64,000 nucleotides of DNA from JANQRX01 sp963663975 (lineage in GTDB: Bacteria > Pseudomonadota > Alphaproteobacteria > Rhizobiales > Kaistiaceae). A program made the translations under genes and the position numbers. The stretch covers positions 70,263-134,262 of the forward strand of contig CAXXRA010000003.1 of the NCBI GenBank assembly GCA_963663975.2. The letters run 5' to 3'. The notes beneath the pieces are model-generated. The model searched no databases, was not told the origin of the DNA, and was given only the letters and a program-made list of their open reading frames with translations. Shown here piece after piece: positions 63,855 to 64,000 of this stretch. The stretch's first letter is position 1. Each line of letters starts with the position of its first letter.

Positions 63855-64000
63855 ATGGTAGTTGGTAACACGGCAGTCGAGGCTGCCGCGGAGACGCGGG
63901 ACGGGGCCGGGTTGAAAACCCTTTACATGGAAGCGCTGACTCTTCTGGAGCGCCTCCATCGACGGCTTCTTGACGTCATCAAGGATGAGTTCGACCGGGA
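63855..64000 (+). CDS. MarR-family regulator (LdtR-like), partial
   Basis: First 48 codons of a gene cut by the window end. The start is the ATG at 63855, after GTGAGGCGGAT. The visible segment LKTLYMEALTLLERLHRRL-LDVIKDEFDR matches the N-terminal helix of the LdtR group of winged-helix regulators, which lies beside hemB/DUF6163 in Rhizobiales. The DNA-binding part is beyond the window. Confidence 0.7.
   Translation, partial: MVVGNTAVEAAAETRDGAGLKTLYMEALTLLERLHRRLLDVIKDEFDR

Overview
This is high-GC DNA from an alphaproteobacterium, most likely of the Rhizobiales (Hyphomicrobiales). Three things point there: the core order rpoZ-rsh-DUF2062-pdxJ-acpS-lepB-rnc-era-recO-parC-bpt-RDD-hemB-DUF6163-MarR, an alphaproteobacterial SOS box (GTTC-N7-GTTC) in front of umuD, and an EipB (DUF1849) envelope protein. 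No rRNA or CRISPR array is present; one tRNA-Ser(GCU) was found.

Layout. 0-1.9 kb: a LicC/LicD-like pair that probably activates and transfers a small head group to a surface glycan. 1.9-5.1 kb: a minus-strand cluster (GDPD, FemAB/DUF482-like GNAT, HIT, and a RidA-like gene). 5.2-11.3 kb: eipB, dinB, and gatC-gatA-(small conserved gene)-gatB. 11.3-12.8 kb: a 782-bp tandem duplication carrying two paralogous lipoprotein genes and a relic of the gatB tail. 13-20.5 kb: Sel1 protein, arabinonate-type dehydratase, frameshifted aldehyde dehydrogenase, and assorted small genes. 20.5-38.6 kb: an accessory region made largely of mobile-element debris (tyrosine integrase, IS3, IS21, IS1380, IS1595, IS1182 and a complete IS21). 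It also holds a truncated sacsin/Hsp90-like ATPase gene behind a 23-nt poly-C tract, umuD with a truncated umuC, two orphan solute-binding proteins, and a mobile cassette with a passenger gene nested inside an IS1182 element. 38.7-42.4 kb: tRNA-Ser, a BON/OmpA envelope protein, and two small membrane/HhH genes. 42.5-50 kb: IS481, hydrolase, frameshifted lytic transglycosylase, dapA, smpB, disrupted uracil-DNA glycosylase, and a NYN protein. 50.5-64 kb: the core housekeeping operons listed above.

Two themes run through the window. First, a family of seven TA-flanked palindromic repeats of about 130-290 bp, resembling MITEs, sits at gene ends; in six of seven copies the element boundary coincides with the TAG stop codon of the neighbouring gene. 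Second, many genes are broken by small duplications: 4 bp in the aldehyde dehydrogenase, 44 bp in an acyltransferase, 25 bp in the uracil-DNA glycosylase, +1 G in the lytic transglycosylase, and larger 181- and 782-bp repeats elsewhere. This suggests either relaxed selection with active slippage, or assembly problems that raw reads would settle.
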